From contig NZ_JAMXSF010000002.1 in NCBI RefSeq assembly GCF_024124545.1, positions 351,157 to 415,156 on the forward strand: a DNA stretch of 64,000 nucleotides, written 5' to 3'. Each line of letters starts with the position of its first letter. Positions within the stretch are counted from its first letter, which is position 1. The translations under genes were made by a program, and so were the position numbers. Under the pieces are notes generated by a model. The model was not told the DNA's origin. It saw only the letters and a list, made by a program, of their open reading frames with translations, and searched no databases. This DNA comes from Pseudoalteromonas sp. XMcav2-N (GTDB lineage Bacteria; Pseudomonadota; Gammaproteobacteria; Enterobacterales; Alteromonadaceae). This document shows positions 36,664 to 47,102 of the stretch, piece after piece.

Positions 36664-36695
36664 GCCCTGAGGTTCCCTCGGGGCTTTTAGTTTTT
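36664..36695 (+). terminator. his operon attenuator
   Basis: GCCCTGAGG (36664-36672) pairs with CCTCGGGGC (36676-36684), nine pairs including one G-U, with a 3-base loop. It is followed by TTTTAGTTTTT and lies between hisL and hisG, the position of the attenuation terminator. Confidence 0.93.
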
Positions 36696-36713
36696 AAACT
36701 TAGGAAATAAATT

Positions 36714-37613
36714 ATGAACACCAACAACCGTTTACGAATTGCAATTCAAAAATCAGGCCGACTGTCTAAAGACTGCCAGTCACTGCTAAAACAACTTGGG
36801 ATCAAACTGAATCTACGTGAGCAGCGTCTGATCGCCCACTCTACTAATATGCCAATCGATGTCCTGAGAGTCCGTGATGACGATATCCCGGGTCTGGTAA
36901 TGGATGGTGTGTGCGATTTGGGTATTGTTGGTGAAAATGTGCTGGTGGAAACTCAGGCTGAACGCCAGCGTAATCAACAACCCAGCGAAGTCACTCAACT
37001 TGCAAAACTCGACTTTGGTTATTGTCGCCTGGCATTAGCCTGGCCTCAGGAGCTTGGTGCCCAAGACAAGAGCTGGTTCAATGGCAAGCGCATAGCAACC
37101 ACTTACCCGGAGATTTTGAAGAAGTACCTCGAACAAGAGCAGATCGATGCTAGTGTCGTTATGCTGACGGGCTCAGTAGAAGTAGCACCTCGTGCTGGCC
37201 TTGCCGATGCAATCTGCGATCTGGTATCAACCGGCGCAACACTCGAAGCAAACGGCCTGATGCAGGGCGACACCATTTTAGAATCCAATGCTTGCCTTAT
37301 CCAAAATGCCAGCCTCAATGACGACGATAAGCTCTCACTTATCAATAAGTTGATGCCCCGTCTGCGTGGTGTTAAGCAGGCAAAAGAAAGCAAATACATT
37401 ATGTTACACGCGCCAAAAGCGAAACTTGATGAGATCTGTGCGTTGTTGCCGGGGACAGGTCAACCAACCCTGCTTGCGCTAGCGGGAAGCGAAGAATATG
37501 TTGCTCTGCACATGGTCAGCAGTGAAACCCTGTTCTGGGAAACCATGGAAGAGCTCAAAGCACTCGGCGCAAACTCTATTCTAGTTATGCCAATCGAAAA
37601 AATGATGGAGTAA
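36714..37613 (+). CDS. hisG: ATP phosphoribosyltransferase, long form
   Basis: HisG condenses ATP with PRPP, the first and feedback-controlled step of histidine synthesis. The 299-residue protein is the long form with a C-terminal regulatory ACT-like domain. The N terminus [24 protein letters not shown] and the segment [27 protein letters not shown] are diagnostic. The ATG at 36714 follows TAGGAAATAA. It is the first structural gene of the operon, six bases before hisD, and subject to the leader attenuator. Confidence 0.98.
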   Translation: MNTNNRLRIAIQKSGRLSKDCQSLLKQLGIKLNLREQRLIAHSTNMPIDVLRVRDDDIPGLVMDGVCDLGIVGENVLVETQAERQRNQQPSEVTQLAKLDFGYCRLALAWPQELGAQDKSWFNGKRIATTYPEILKKYLEQEQIDASVVMLTGSVEVAPRAGLADAICDLVSTGATLEANGLMQGDTILESNACLIQNASLNDDDKLSLINKLMPRLRGVKQAKESKYIMLHAPKAKLDEICALLPGTGQPTLLALAGSEEYVALHMVSSETLFWETMEELKALGANSILVMPIEKMME

Positions 37614-37619
37614 CCACGC

Positions 37620-38912
37620 ATGTTTATCTGGAATGAGGCGAACCGGGCTCAACAAAAGGCAGCACTTGAACGCCCTGCCGTAACTATCAGTGATGAGCTG
37701 GAAAAAGTGGTTGCAAAAATCATTGCTGAAGTCGAGCTTAACGGTGATGAAGCGTTGCTGGAATACGCCCGTAAGTTCGATAAACGTGCTCAGCCTCGGT
37801 TACTGGTATCCGCTGAAGAAATACAGGCCAGTGAAGGCGTTATTTCAGCGCAACTAAAACAGGCCATCGACCAGGCTTACAGTAATATTCACGCATTTCA
37901 CGCACTACAAGTGCCTGTAGAAAAACGCCTCGAAACACAACCAGGTGTTATATGCGAGCTTAAGTATCAAGCCATTGAAGCGGTTGGTCTGTACGTTCCG
38001 GGCGGCAGTGCACCACTGCCATCTTCTGTACTTATGCAAGGGGTCTGTGCGCAACTGGCAGGGGCACAAACAGTTGTATTGTGCACGCCAGTTAACGGTG
38101 AACAAAGCATTGATCCTGCAATTTTATATGCGGCCAAAAAATGCGGCATTACCACGATCGTTGAAAGTGGTGGTGCCGGTGCAGTTGCGGCGATGGCACT
38201 GGGTACCCAGAGCGTGCCTAAAGTAGACAAAGTGTTTGGACCCGGCAATGCCTTTGTGACCATGGCAAAACAGCTACTGTCGCAATCGCTTCCGGGGTTT
38301 GCCATTGATATGCCAGCAGGCCCCTCAGAAGTCTTGGTCATTGCCGATGAACGCGCTAATCCGGCTTACGTAGCTGCTGATCTGCTGTCGCAAGCTGAAC
38401 ACGGCCCCGATTCTCAGGTGATTCTGCTGAGCAATAGTAAGCAGCTCATCATTGAAGTCCAGGGAGAGCTGGACAAGCAGTTGTTGCAACTAAGCCGAGC
38501 AGATATCGCCAAACAGGCGCTTGAAAATAGCACACTTATTCTGGTCGAAAATGTTGAGCAAGCATTTGCGGTTAGCGCCGTGTACGGACCTGAGCACCTG
38601 ATATTACAGCTCGGTGAACCAGAGCCCTATCTGCCTTTAGTTAAAAATGCCGGCTCTGTGTTTGTTGGTGACTACACGCCAGAATCAGCGGGTGATTACG
38701 CGTCAGGTACTAACCATGTCTTACCAACCTATGGTTACAGTCGCTGCTATTCGAGTCTCAACCTGCTCGACTTCTATCGCACTTACACGCAACAGACGAT
38801 CAGTAAAGGGGGTTTACAGTTGCTAAGCAAGGCCATTTTACCCCTGGCTGAGGCGGAAGGCCTGGATGCCCACGCCAATGCTGTCAAAATCAGGCTGGAG
38901 AACAACGCATGA
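37620..38912 (+). CDS. hisD: Histidinol dehydrogenase
   Basis: HisD oxidises L-histidinol to L-histidine in two NAD-dependent steps with zinc. The 430-residue protein shows YVPGGSAPLPSSVLM, FGPGNAFVTMAKQ, DMPAGPSEVLVIAD, the catalytic region LLSQAEHGPDSQV and the C-terminal SAGDYASGTNHVLPT. It overlaps hisC by four bases (ATGA arrangement). The length is normal and no key residue appears missing. Confidence 0.98.
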   Translation: MFIWNEANRAQQKAALERPAVTISDELEKVVAKIIAEVELNGDEALLEYARKFDKRAQPRLLVSAEEIQASEGVISAQLKQAIDQAYSNIHAFHALQVPVEKRLETQPGVICELKYQAIEAVGLYVPGGSAPLPSSVLMQGVCAQLAGAQTVVLCTPVNGEQSIDPAILYAAKKCGITTIVESGGAGAVAAMALGTQSVPKVDKVFGPGNAFVTMAKQLLSQSLPGFAIDMPAGPSEVLVIADERANPAYVAADLLSQAEHGPDSQVILLSNSKQLIIEVQGELDKQLLQLSRADIAKQALENSTLILVENVEQAFAVSAVYGPEHLILQLGEPEPYLPLVKNAGSVFVGDYTPESAGDYASGTNHVLPTYGYSRCYSSLNLLDFYRTYTQQTISKGGLQLLSKAILPLAEAEGLDAHANAVKIRLENNA

Positions 38913-39973
38913 GCCAAATTCAATTACCAGATAATATCGCCTCACTGAGCGCTTATAGTTCAGCAAAAAGCGAAAAGCTCACCGGCACAACCTGGCTTAA
39001 TGCCAACGAAAGTCCTTATTCACGGCGTGTGAGCCTCAACTTTAAAGCACTTAACCGCTATCCGGATCCACAACCCGAAGCGGTAATCAACGCTTACGCC
39101 AGTTATTCGGGCCTTAACCCGGAACAGGTGTTGATGACGCGTGGCGCTGATGAAGGCATCGAGCTGTTAGTACGTACTTATTGTACACCCGGACAAGACA
39201 AAATCGCTTTGTTCCTGCCAACGTACGGCATGTACAAAGTAACGGCAGATACCCACAATGTCGGGATCACAGCACTTGAACAGAGCCTATTGCAACAAGG
39301 CAGCGCCGCAGAAATTGCAGTCGCTGTTGGCAACGCCAAGCTGGTATTTATCTGTAATCCCAATAACCCGACCGGCGCAACAATAAGTACAGATAAAATC
39401 GCAGCCATAGCAGCCGCCCTAAAAGGCAAAGCACTGGTCGTCGTCGATGAAGCTTATATTGAGTTTTGTGAACAACTCACCGCGGCGAGCCTGTTATCGG
39501 ATTTCGATAACCTGGTAGTACTGCGCACCCTGTCAAAAGCCTTTGCCCTTGCCGGGCTCAGAACCGGGTTTACTTTGGCTTCACCCGACGTGCTTGCGCC
39601 AATCCGCAAGGTCATCGCCCCTTATCCGGTGTCAGCAGTAGTAGCACAAATCGCGCAGGAAGCGTTAACCCCGGATGCCATTACCCAGATGCGCCGTCAG
39701 GTAAGTATTCTCAATAAAGCTAAAGAAAAGCTCACTGAAGTACTTAGAGGATCCGAAAAAATTGCCAAAGTCATGATTGGCGAAGGCAACTTTATTACAG
39801 TCCAGGTGCGGCAGGTAAACGATATTAAACAGGCAATGCAATCAGGTCTTATCATGCGTCCCTTTACACTCTTCGGAGAGGATAATTGGTTACGCATTTC
39901 AATTGGTAGCGAGCAGGAATTAGAACAAGTCAGACGCTGGCTGACACAACCACAGGCAGAACAACAACAATGA
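38909..39973 (+). CDS. hisC: Histidinol-phosphate aminotransferase
   Basis: HisC is a PLP-dependent class I/II aminotransferase converting imidazole acetol phosphate to histidinol phosphate. The 354-residue protein has [28 protein letters not shown] and the PLP lysine in [18 protein letters not shown]. It overlaps hisD upstream and hisB downstream by four bases each, consistent with coupled translation. Confidence 0.97.
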   Translation: MSQIQLPDNIASLSAYSSAKSEKLTGTTWLNANESPYSRRVSLNFKALNRYPDPQPEAVINAYASYSGLNPEQVLMTRGADEGIELLVRTYCTPGQDKIALFLPTYGMYKVTADTHNVGITALEQSLLQQGSAAEIAVAVGNAKLVFICNPNNPTGATISTDKIAAIAAALKGKALVVVDEAYIEFCEQLTAASLLSDFDNLVVLRTLSKAFALAGLRTGFTLASPDVLAPIRKVIAPYPVSAVVAQIAQEALTPDAITQMRRQVSILNKAKEKLTEVLRGSEKIAKVMIGEGNFITVQVRQVNDIKQAMQSGLIMRPFTLFGEDNWLRISIGSEQELEQVRRWLTQPQAEQQQ

Positions 39974-41031
39974 GCACACCTTATTTATTCATCGATCGGG
40001 ATGGTACGTTAATTGAAGAACCTATTTCGGACAAGCAGGTAGACAGCCTGGAAAAACTGGCTTTGTTGCCTAACGTGATCCCGGCTTTACTGTCGCTGCA
40101 GGCCGCCGGCTACAAGCTGGTCATGGTCTCAAATCAGGACGGACTGGGCACCGATAGCTTTCCAGAGGAAGACTTCGCCCTGCCCCACAATCAAATGATG
40201 GTGATCTTTACCAGTCAGGGGATCCGTTTTGAAGACGTGTTGATTTGCCCACACTTTGACGAAGACAATTGTCAGTGCCGAAAACCTAAAACGGGTTTAC
40301 TGACCAATCTGATGCGCTCGGGTAAAGTTGATCTTGCAAACTCCTATGTGATTGGTGACAGACAAACCGATGTTGAACTGGCTAACAATCTATGTATTGA
40401 GGGTATTCTTTATAACGATAACTGGCGTGAAATTGTCACCCGCCTGACGACCCAAAACCGTCAGGCATCAGTACAACGTAATACCAAAGAAACGCAGATC
40501 AATCTGGCACTTAACCTGGATCAAAATAGCGTCGGGTCTATCAGCACAGGCCTTGGCTTTTTTGACCACATGCTGGATCAAATTCGCACTCACGCTAACA
40601 TCGGCCTGACGATAGAAGCCAGTGGCGACCTGCACATTGATGAGCACCACCTGGTAGAAGACATTGGCATTGCCCTTGGCCAGGCACTGACACAGGCGCT
40701 CGGTACTAAGTCACAGATCGCCCGTTATGGCTTTGCGCTGCCAATGGATGAATGCAAAGCTGAGTGTCAGCTGGACTTATCTGGCCGGGCATCATTTGTG
40801 CTGAACGCCGACTTTAGTCGCGAAAAAGTGGGTGATCTGGATGTACAAATGGTTGAGCACTTCTTTAAGTCGCTGGCAGATAACGCCAACATCAGCCTGA
40901 TCCTGTCGGTAAGCGAAGGTAACTGCCACCACCAGGTTGAAGGCTTGTTTAAAGTCTTTGCGCGAGCGCTGCGTATGGCCATCGCCAAAGATACCAGCCA
41001 GCAAACTGCGAGCTCTAAGGGGTGCTTATGA
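39970..41031 (+). CDS. hisB: Bifunctional histidinol-phosphatase/imidazoleglycerol-phosphate dehydratase
   Basis: The 353-residue protein fuses two his activities. The N-terminal HAD phosphatase has the nucleophile motif [12 protein letters not shown] and a zinc-loop [11 protein letters not shown]. The C-terminal dehydratase (from about residue 165) has [28 protein letters not shown] and [17 protein letters not shown], the paired His motifs that bind manganese. It overlaps hisC and hisH by four bases each. The fusion is typical of gammaproteobacteria. Confidence 0.98.
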   Translation: MSTPYLFIDRDGTLIEEPISDKQVDSLEKLALLPNVIPALLSLQAAGYKLVMVSNQDGLGTDSFPEEDFALPHNQMMVIFTSQGIRFEDVLICPHFDEDNCQCRKPKTGLLTNLMRSGKVDLANSYVIGDRQTDVELANNLCIEGILYNDNWREIVTRLTTQNRQASVQRNTKETQINLALNLDQNSVGSISTGLGFFDHMLDQIRTHANIGLTIEASGDLHIDEHHLVEDIGIALGQALTQALGTKSQIARYGFALPMDECKAECQLDLSGRASFVLNADFSREKVGDLDVQMVEHFFKSLADNANISLILSVSEGNCHHQVEGLFKVFARALRMAIAKDTSQQTASSKGCL

Positions 41032-41618
41032 TTGCCATCATTAACACGGGCTGTGCCAATATCAACTCGGTGCGCTTTGCCTTTGAACGTCTGGGTGTGA
41101 ATCCAGAAGTGATCCGCGACCCGGCACAGCTAAAGCAATTTGACAGAGCGGTGTTACCCGGCGTCGGGCATGCCTCTGTGGCAATGAAACGCCTGCGCGA
41201 CCTGGGTTGGGACAAGGCAATCGCGGAGTATCAGAATCCACTCATGGGCATTTGTCTTGGCATGCAGCTGCTGTGCGACGAAACCGAAGAAGGGAACGTT
41301 CAGTGTCTGGGCCAAATTCCCGGCAAAGTCAGCTATCTTAAAACCGGTCAGTTAACCAGTCCGCACATGGGCTGGAATACCTTATCTGTGTGTAAGGCAC
41401 ATCCCCTGACACAAGGGCTAAGCCCAGACGAACAGGTGTATTTTGTCCATAGCTTTGCCCACGCCAGCAACGCCAGCACACTGGTCGAAAGTGAATATGG
41501 CACGCGTTTTTCTGCCGTGGTTGCCAAAGACAACTATGCCGGTATGCAGTTTCACCCGGAGAAAAGCGCTAAAGTAGGTGCAACATTACTGAATAACTTC
41601 CTGAACTGGCAATTATAA
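41028..41618 (+). CDS. hisH: Imidazole glycerol phosphate synthase, glutamine amidotransferase subunit
   Basis: HisH supplies ammonia from glutamine to HisF. The 196-residue protein has the class I amidotransferase triad: Cys in [10 protein letters not shown], and His/Glu in [16 protein letters not shown] forms the oxyanion region. The ATG at 41028 overlaps the hisB stop (ATGA) and follows AAGGGG. It is the fifth structural gene of the operon. Confidence 0.97.
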   Translation: MIAIINTGCANINSVRFAFERLGVNPEVIRDPAQLKQFDRAVLPGVGHASVAMKRLRDLGWDKAIAEYQNPLMGICLGMQLLCDETEEGNVQCLGQIPGKVSYLKTGQLTSPHMGWNTLSVCKAHPLTQGLSPDEQVYFVHSFAHASNASTLVESEYGTRFSAVVAKDNYAGMQFHPEKSAKVGATLLNNFLNWQL

Positions 41619-41625
41619 GGACAAG

Positions 41626-42363
41626 ATGATGATCATTCCTGCATTAGATGTATTACAAAACCAGATTGTACGCCTGTATCAGGGCAAGTATGACACCGCA
41701 CAGTTCTACCCGTTCGAACTGGCAAGTCGCTTAAAAGCATATCAGGATTCGGGCGCCGCTAAATTACACCTGGTTGACCTGGAAGGCGCGCGCGATCCAC
41801 AAAAGAAGCAATGGCAACAGATCCAGAAAGCCACAGCCGAGCTGACGGCCCCTTATCAGGTTGGTGGCGGGATCCGTCGTTATGAAGACGTGAAGCAATG
41901 GCTTAAAGCGGGTGCGCAACAAGTGGTGATTGGCTCCATGGCCGTAGATAGCAAAGAAGAAGTTGCCGCATGGATTGAAGAGTTTGGTGCCGAGCGCTTT
42001 GTCATCGCACTGGATGTAAAACGCAGCGCATCAGGTTGGGCAGTTGCCACCCATGGCTGGCTCGAGGAGTCTCAGTTAAGCCTGTTCGAACTCATTGATT
42101 TTTACCTGACGCTGGGCGTGTATGATTTCTTATGCACGGACATCAGTAAAGATGGCACCATGACAGGCCCCTCTTTCGCACTCTACCAGGAAATCGTCGC
42201 GCACAGTCCAGGCGTTCGGGTTCAGGCTTCGGGTGGCGTAAGCAGTTTAGATGATATTCGTCAGTTGATTGAACTGGGCGTAAGTGGAATTATTCTGGGT
42301 AAGTCGTTACTGGATGGCGCATTTACTGTTGAGGAGGCAATCGCATGTTATCAAAGCGCATAA
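41626..42363 (+). CDS. hisA: ProFAR isomerase HisA
   Basis: HisA opens the ribose ring of ProFAR by an Amadori rearrangement. The 245-residue TIM barrel has [18 protein letters not shown], with the first catalytic Asp in PALD, the phosphate-binding turns [11 protein letters not shown] and [11 protein letters not shown], and the second catalytic Asp in [14 protein letters not shown]. Two adjacent ATG codons can serve as start (41626 or 41629), both after AAGGACA. It overlaps hisF by 19 bases. Confidence 0.97.
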   Translation: MMIIPALDVLQNQIVRLYQGKYDTAQFYPFELASRLKAYQDSGAAKLHLVDLEGARDPQKKQWQQIQKATAELTAPYQVGGGIRRYEDVKQWLKAGAQQVVIGSMAVDSKEEVAAWIEEFGAERFVIALDVKRSASGWAVATHGWLEESQLSLFELIDFYLTLGVYDFLCTDISKDGTMTGPSFALYQEIVAHSPGVRVQASGGVSSLDDIRQLIELGVSGIILGKSLLDGAFTVEEAIACYQSA

Positions 42364-43118
42364 TCCCCTGCCTCGATGTCAAAAATGGTCAGGTTGTTAA
42401 AGGCGTTAAGTTTAAACAACACGAAATCGTTGGCGAGATCCTTGAGCTTGCCGCGCTTTACAGTCAGGCCGGGGCCGATGAACTGGTGTTCTATGAGATC
42501 AGTGCCAGCGTTGAGAAACGCTTGCTGGATGTCAACTGGGTCAGGGACATAGCCCGCCATATTGATATTCCTTTTTGCGTCGCCGGTGGCATTAAGTCAG
42601 TGGCAGATGCCGCAAAGGTGCTAGAGCAAGGTGCGGATAAAATTTCCATTAACAGCCCGGCAATCGCGCGGCCCGAACTCATTAAAGAGCTGCACGATGA
42701 ATTTGGCAAACAATGCGTGGTCGTTGGTATAGACAGCTTTTTTGATGCCAACACCGGCGAATACCTGGTGTACCAGCTAACCGGCGACCCTAACAGTGCG
42801 AGCCAGACACGCTATAAAACCAGTGAATGGGTACAGCGTGTTCAGGATCTTGGAGCCGGGGAAATTGTTCTCAACTGCATGAACCAGGATGGCGTACGAA
42901 AAGGCTATGACATTGAACAGCTTAGCAACATTCGCAAACAATGTGACGTACCACTGATTGCTTCTGGCGGCGCGGGCGTTATGCAGGACTTTGTTGATGT
43001 ATTTCAGCAAGCCGACGTCGATGGCGCGCTGGCAGCCAGTGTCTTTCACAAACAGCTCATTGAAATTGATGCACTTAAACAATATTTAGCGGCTAACAAG
43101 GTGCCTTGCAGATTATGA
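42345..43118 (+). CDS. hisF: Imidazole glycerol phosphate synthase cyclase subunit
   Basis: HisF uses ammonia from HisH to make imidazole glycerol phosphate and AICAR. The 257-residue TIM barrel has the catalytic Asp in [43 protein letters not shown] and [11 protein letters not shown]. The start lies inside hisA and the stop TGA overlaps the hisI ATG, keeping the subunits translationally coupled. Confidence 0.98.
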   Translation: MLSKRIIPCLDVKNGQVVKGVKFKQHEIVGEILELAALYSQAGADELVFYEISASVEKRLLDVNWVRDIARHIDIPFCVAGGIKSVADAAKVLEQGADKISINSPAIARPELIKELHDEFGKQCVVVGIDSFFDANTGEYLVYQLTGDPNSASQTRYKTSEWVQRVQDLGAGEIVLNCMNQDGVRKGYDIEQLSNIRKQCDVPLIASGGAGVMQDFVDVFQQADVDGALAASVFHKQLIEIDALKQYLAANKVPCRL

Positions 43119-43726
43119 AACTCACTCCGGACAACCTCACAACTCTAGATTTTGATAAAATGGCGCTGATCCCCGCCATCGTTCAGGACGCACAAAGCGG
43201 TGTTATCCTGATGCAGGGCTTTATGGATCAGGCTGCACTCAACGCAACCTTTGAAAAAGGCCTTGTCACGTTCTACTCTCGCTCAAAACAGCGGCTGTGG
43301 ACCAAAGGTGAAGAATCAGGAAACGTCCTGAGACTAGTCTCAGCTTATACTGATTGTGACCGCGACAGTTTGTTACTGCTGGCGGACCCAGCTGGGCCTA
43401 CCTGCCATCTTGGTACACAAAGCTGTTTTGGCGATGCCCGTCCGGCCATTTCCTTTTTGTCACAGCTTGAGCAGGTGATCTGTGAGCGTAAAGACGCAGA
43501 CCCTGAACAAAGCTATACCGCCTCTTTATTCGCAAAAGACCTTAGCCGTAGCTGTCAAAAAGTAGGAGAAGAAGGCGTAGAGGTGGCACTTGCAGCGATG
43601 AAACGAGACCAGAACGAATTATGTAATGAGTCTGCTGACTTGTTGTACCACCTGATTGTACTGCTTCAGCGCAGCGGTTTATCTCTGGAGCAAGTAACAC
43701 AAACGCTTAGTCAGCGTCATAAATAA
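43115..43726 (+). CDS. hisI: Bifunctional phosphoribosyl-AMP cyclohydrolase/phosphoribosyl-ATP pyrophosphatase
   Basis: The 203-residue protein fuses the second and third steps of the pathway. The HisI part has [20 protein letters not shown] with metal-binding cysteines and acids; the HisE part has [29 protein letters not shown]. The ATG at 43115 overlaps the hisF stop; a TTG nine bases upstream is less likely. It is the last gene of a complete hisGDCBHAFI order as in E. coli. No strong terminator directly follows. Confidence 0.97.
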   Translation: MKLTPDNLTTLDFDKMALIPAIVQDAQSGVILMQGFMDQAALNATFEKGLVTFYSRSKQRLWTKGEESGNVLRLVSAYTDCDRDSLLLLADPAGPTCHLGTQSCFGDARPAISFLSQLEQVICERKDADPEQSYTASLFAKDLSRSCQKVGEEGVEVALAAMKRDQNELCNESADLLYHLIVLLQRSGLSLEQVTQTLSQRHK

Positions 43727-43767
43727 GCTCCGTTGCGCTTTTTTATCTATAGTTTATTAAAGCCTGT

Positions 43768-43800
43768 GCCTGTTGAACTACCCTGTCTGGTTCAACAGGC
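43768..43800. repeat. 11-bp inverted repeat downstream of the his operon
   Basis: GCCTGTTGAAC (43768-43778) and GTTCAACAGGC (43790-43800) are perfect complements with an 11-base loop. No T-run follows, so it could be a processing hairpin, a regulator site for the lipoprotein gene, or a weak end of the his message. Confidence 0.5.
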
Positions 43801-43827
43801 GATTACCTTAAGATAAAGGACGTGACC

Positions 43828-44316
43828 ATGCCATCTCGCATAATTTCTACCTCTGCAGTCTTATTGTTGCTTGCAGCATGCCAGCAACTTCCACAAGACA
43901 CGCAACAACGCGTTGATACAATGAGTGACTGTGACAAAGTACTTGCTCTTACACAGGGCGTGCAAAACGGTTTTGAGCAGTTAAAAGGGGCAAAAGTGAG
44001 TTCATCACTGATGAGTGCGTGGCAGCCCAAAGCGCATTTGCTTAAGAACAGTTGCCAAATTAATCAATATAGTAATGGCCGTATAGCCTATGAGTGCACA
44101 AAGTCTCTGAGCTCAAAAGCTGAAACCAACAAAGAGTTTCAGTCAGTAAAAAACCAGTTAAACAGGTGTCTGGGATCATCTTGGCAAAGCAACGAAATTA
44201 CCACCAACAAGATACGTTATACCAGCTTAAGCAACAAAGGCAGTATTAATCTCAACCAGGGTAAAGGCTTGGACCGCCAGTTACCCTGGGTGATCACTTT
44301 AGAAGTAACGGAATAA
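43828..44316 (+). CDS. Putative lipoprotein
   Basis: This 162-residue protein has a lipoprotein signal peptide with LLLAAC giving a lipidated cysteine near residue 18 after the ATG at 43828. AAAGGA is well placed for that ATG; a GTG two codons upstream is too close. The mature part contains three or four further cysteines (SDCDKV, KNSCQI, YECTK, NRCLG) that could form disulfides. I do not recognise the fold. It stands alone after the his operon. Confidence 0.72.
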   Translation: MPSRIISTSAVLLLLAACQQLPQDTQQRVDTMSDCDKVLALTQGVQNGFEQLKGAKVSSSLMSAWQPKAHLLKNSCQINQYSNGRIAYECTKSLSSKAETNKEFQSVKNQLNRCLGSSWQSNEITTNKIRYTSLSNKGSINLNQGKGLDRQLPWVITLEVTE

Positions 44317-44354
44317 AACAGTCGGAGCCTGATGGCTATCATATGCCCAGACTT

Positions 44355-44368
44355 TGTCTAATTTGACA
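44355..44368. promoter_or_regulatory. Dyad site TGTCTAATTTGACA, shared with the yoaA upstream region
   Basis: This 14-base sequence is the exact reverse complement of 34650-34663 and has TGTC/GACA half-sites around six bases. Both copies are intergenic. A chance match of this size within 64 kb is quite possible. Confidence 0.25.
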
Positions 44369-44459
44369 ACAAACACGCCGCATTCTTTAATAAATCTTTG
44401 ATCCGCTCTTAATTATTAGTACCTAAAGTGGCATAGTGTTGTTAGCAGTTAAGGTGAGT

Positions 44460-44488
44460 TTGACAACCTGCTTGTAACCGCCTAACTT
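44460..44488 (+). promoter_or_regulatory. Probable sigma-70 promoter of the YkvA-type gene
   Basis: A consensus -35 TTGACA at 44460-44465 is followed after 17 bases by TAACTT at 44483-44488, about 40 bases before the start codon. Confidence 0.5.
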
Positions 44489-44530
44489 CAGACATCACAA
44501 TAAAAAATTAAAATCCTCAGGGAGAATCCA

Positions 44531-45082
44531 GTGTCAATTGAAATCAACTTTGAATTATCCGATGCCGATCTGGCTCATTTTCGTAGCATGATGAATGCGA
44601 CTATCGAAAAAAGCCAAGGCTTAAGCGACGAAGAGATCATCAGCAAAGCCAAAGAGCTGGTCAACAACATGGAGAAGTCTAACTTACCTGAGTTTGTACG
44701 CACCCGCATGATGTCACTTGCAGCGCTTATCGATGCGGTACAAGATGAAGAATGGCAAATGCCCGAAGATGAAAAGCGCGAAATCATGTTATCTCTTGCC
44801 TACTTCAGTGAGCCAGAAGACATTGTACCTGATAACGTTCCTGTGCTTGGTTACATTGATGATGCCATCATGATTGAGCTGGTGTTGCAGGAATTGTCTC
44901 TGGATTTAAGTGCTTATCGTCAGTTCTGCGGCTTCCGCGCAACTGAAGAAGCGCGCCGTGGTGATGCCGCAAAAGTTGACCGCGAAAGCTGGTTAGCTGG
45001 TACGCGCTCTCAGATCCGCTCTTCTATGCGCCGCAATCGCTCAAGCACCAAGAAATCACGCTTCTTTTCGCGAATTATGTAA
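44531..45082 (+). CDS. DUF1232 (YkvA-like) protein
   Basis: The 183-residue protein contains the short DUF1232 motif LAYFSEPEDIVPDNVPVLGYIDDAIMIELVL near its centre, found in many proteins of unknown function with a helical fold. The N-terminal half is acidic and helical; the C terminus is basic and serine-rich (RSSMRRNRSSTKKSRFF). No clear signal peptide is present. The start is GTG at 44531 with GGGAG upstream. A promoter-like sequence precedes it and a strong terminator follows, so it is monocistronic. Confidence 0.85.
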   Translation: MSIEINFELSDADLAHFRSMMNATIEKSQGLSDEEIISKAKELVNNMEKSNLPEFVRTRMMSLAALIDAVQDEEWQMPEDEKREIMLSLAYFSEPEDIVPDNVPVLGYIDDAIMIELVLQELSLDLSAYRQFCGFRATEEARRGDAAKVDRESWLAGTRSQIRSSMRRNRSSTKKSRFFSRIM

Positions 45083-45095
45083 TTTAATCGATTTT

Positions 45096-45124
45096 AAAAA
45101 AGGGAGCCTCCGCTCCCTTTTTTT
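45096..45124. terminator. Bidirectional terminator between YkvA-type gene and M61 peptidase
   Basis: GGGAGC and GCTCCC form a GC stem around a 4-base loop (CTCC), extended by A6 on the left and T7 on the right, serving both convergent genes. Confidence 0.93.
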
Positions 45125-45133
45125 GTGTCGTGC

Positions 45134-46921
45134 TTATTGGCTTGTTTGCCCCGCATTAGGATGCGGCACACCCATCCAGGCGCGATACAACATCTGTTGA
45201 CGCTGCGTAGGCTGCGGCAGTGCTGTGACCTGTTTTGGTTTTGATTGTACTTCGCTCAGTGTCATTTCTGCAGACATCAGTTTATCGCGACGAATAAAGT
45301 CAACAACCACCTTTTGCCCAGGCTCAAACAGTGCCATTGTTTTGTCCAATGTATTTCTCACCTGATGCTTGTTAAGTGCCACCAGTTTATCGCCACTTGT
45401 TAATCCTGCCTGCCACGCATTGCCGTTGCGTGCCACATGACTTAACTCAAGCAACTCGCCGTTTGATTTTGCCTGACCGTCAAAACCGGCAATAGTCTGA
45501 CTACCTGCAGGATATTGATAAGCCAGTCCCACTTTTTCAATCAAGGTATCTACATCCAATATAAACGGCGTGTCAATGTTCTTCTCCCACCACTGGGTGT
45601 AATCTTTGCCACTGATTTCATTCAGGATCTTTAGCACGTCCTGACTGTTAAACGACTCTGGCAGGCTATGACGTTGTGCCAATATGCTATGAACATCGCG
45701 ATAACTTACCTTACCATCACTGTCATCCAGCAGCTTAATATCCAGCATCATGGAAACTATAGCCCCCTCTGAGTAGATATTGGTACTGAAATTTTTACCG
45801 TGATCGCCGCCCTGATTAATCCATTTATCAAAGCTGGTTTGCGCAACACTTTGTATTTCTCTACCCGGTGTTTTCAGATGGCGATTAAGTCGCTTAGTTA
45901 ACCCTTTATAATACTCTTCATGAGTAATGATCCCTGCACTAAGCAACAGAAAGTCTTCGAGGTAGCTGGTAGAGCCCTCCGACAACCAAAGCAAGTCAGT
46001 GTAATTTGGGTTGACATAGTCATAGGGCACAAGTCCGGCCGGACGGTAATTTTTTACGTTCCAGGTATGGATAAATTCATGGGCTGCAGTTGAAATAAAC
46101 CCGATATAATCATCACGCTTGGCAAAGGCATCTCTGTGGCGTTGAATAATGGTTGAGTTCAGATGTTCCGTAGCGCCCCTGGCGCCGCTGGTCGCGTGAA
46201 CCATGAAAACATAGCGCTCATAAGGATAATCCTGCCAGATTAGACTGCCCGTTTGCACGAGCTTCTTCAGGTCGCTGAGCATCAGGTCAACGTCATAGTT
46301 ACCTTCACCCCAGATCACCAATTCATAGTCCCGGTCATCAACACGAAACGAGTGCAGTTGATTAATCCCCGACTCGATTGGAGAATCTACCAGAACATCA
46401 AAGTTAGCCGCAGAAAAGCGATGTTTGTTCCCCGCGAATTCCATACCTGAGACGGAACGCCACTGCTCAGGTACCTTCATTTGAACCAGAACCGGCTCGT
46501 TACGAAATGATTCGCTGAACATGAAAAAGCCCGAGGCATCAACAAAAGCATGGCTATCATCAATATGCCTCGCTCTGAGGCCGAGTTCATTTGCATATAC
46601 CTGATAGTTCACTGTCACCTCAGTAGGACTATCAAGATGAACACGCCAGGTGCTTTTATCTACTTTGTGCCACTCAAGTTCTTGCCCATTCGCATCGGCC
46701 GCATCGAATGCGCGAATCCCATTTGCAAGATCAAGAATTTCATAACGTCCGGTTCGCCAGTCAGCGAGTTTGATATCCATGTGCGCCTGGGCACTCTTTG
46801 GAAAGGTAATTTCAACTTCGCCAAGGTGGTGTTCTGGTTCTGTAATAGTCAGGGTATATTCAACATCTGCAAACGCAGGGAAAGCACTCAAAGCAATGAG
46901 CAGGGAACAGGTTTTTTTCAT
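45134..46921 (-). CDS. M61-family glycyl aminopeptidase-like metalloprotease with PDZ domain
   Basis: The 595-residue protein starts at an ATG at 46921 that opens a signal peptide (about 18 residues ending AFA). A PepN-like N-terminal domain is followed by the zinc motif HEFIHTWN (His281, Glu282, His285) and third ligand Glu315 in LWLSEGSTSYLED, the M61 pattern. A PDZ domain occupies about residues 480-560 (HVARNGNAWQAGLTSGDKLVALN). It is expected in the periplasm and to cut small or N-terminal residues, but the substrate is not known. It stands alone, divergent from a diguanylate cyclase. Confidence 0.92.
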   Translation of the reverse strand: MKKTCSLLIALSAFPAFADVEYTLTITEPEHHLGEVEITFPKSAQAHMDIKLADWRTGRYEILDLANGIRAFDAADANGQELEWHKVDKSTWRVHLDSPTEVTVNYQVYANELGLRARHIDDSHAFVDASGFFMFSESFRNEPVLVQMKVPEQWRSVSGMEFAGNKHRFSAANFDVLVDSPIESGINQLHSFRVDDRDYELVIWGEGNYDVDLMLSDLKKLVQTGSLIWQDYPYERYVFMVHATSGARGATEHLNSTIIQRHRDAFAKRDDYIGFISTAAHEFIHTWNVKNYRPAGLVPYDYVNPNYTDLLWLSEGSTSYLEDFLLLSAGIITHEEYYKGLTKRLNRHLKTPGREIQSVAQTSFDKWINQGGDHGKNFSTNIYSEGAIVSMMLDIKLLDDSDGKVSYRDVHSILAQRHSLPESFNSQDVLKILNEISGKDYTQWWEKNIDTPFILDVDTLIEKVGLAYQYPAGSQTIAGFDGQAKSNGELLELSHVARNGNAWQAGLTSGDKLVALNKHQVRNTLDKTMALFEPGQKVVVDFIRRDKLMSAEMTLSEVQSKPKQVTALPQPTQRQQMLYRAWMGVPHPNAGQTSQ

Positions 46922-47102
46922 AGAGTAACAGTAAAATAGCAAATATAGGGCTAAGCTAACAAAAAAGTCTGAGCCAATACCACCAAATACGACGAGTCAA
47001 CGGCCAAAATAGGCAGATCTACGACTTAAAATCTTCCACATTAATCAGTAATTTGATGTAGACTTGCTAATGAGTAGGTTAAAATAAGAATGTTAGGTTT
47101 CT

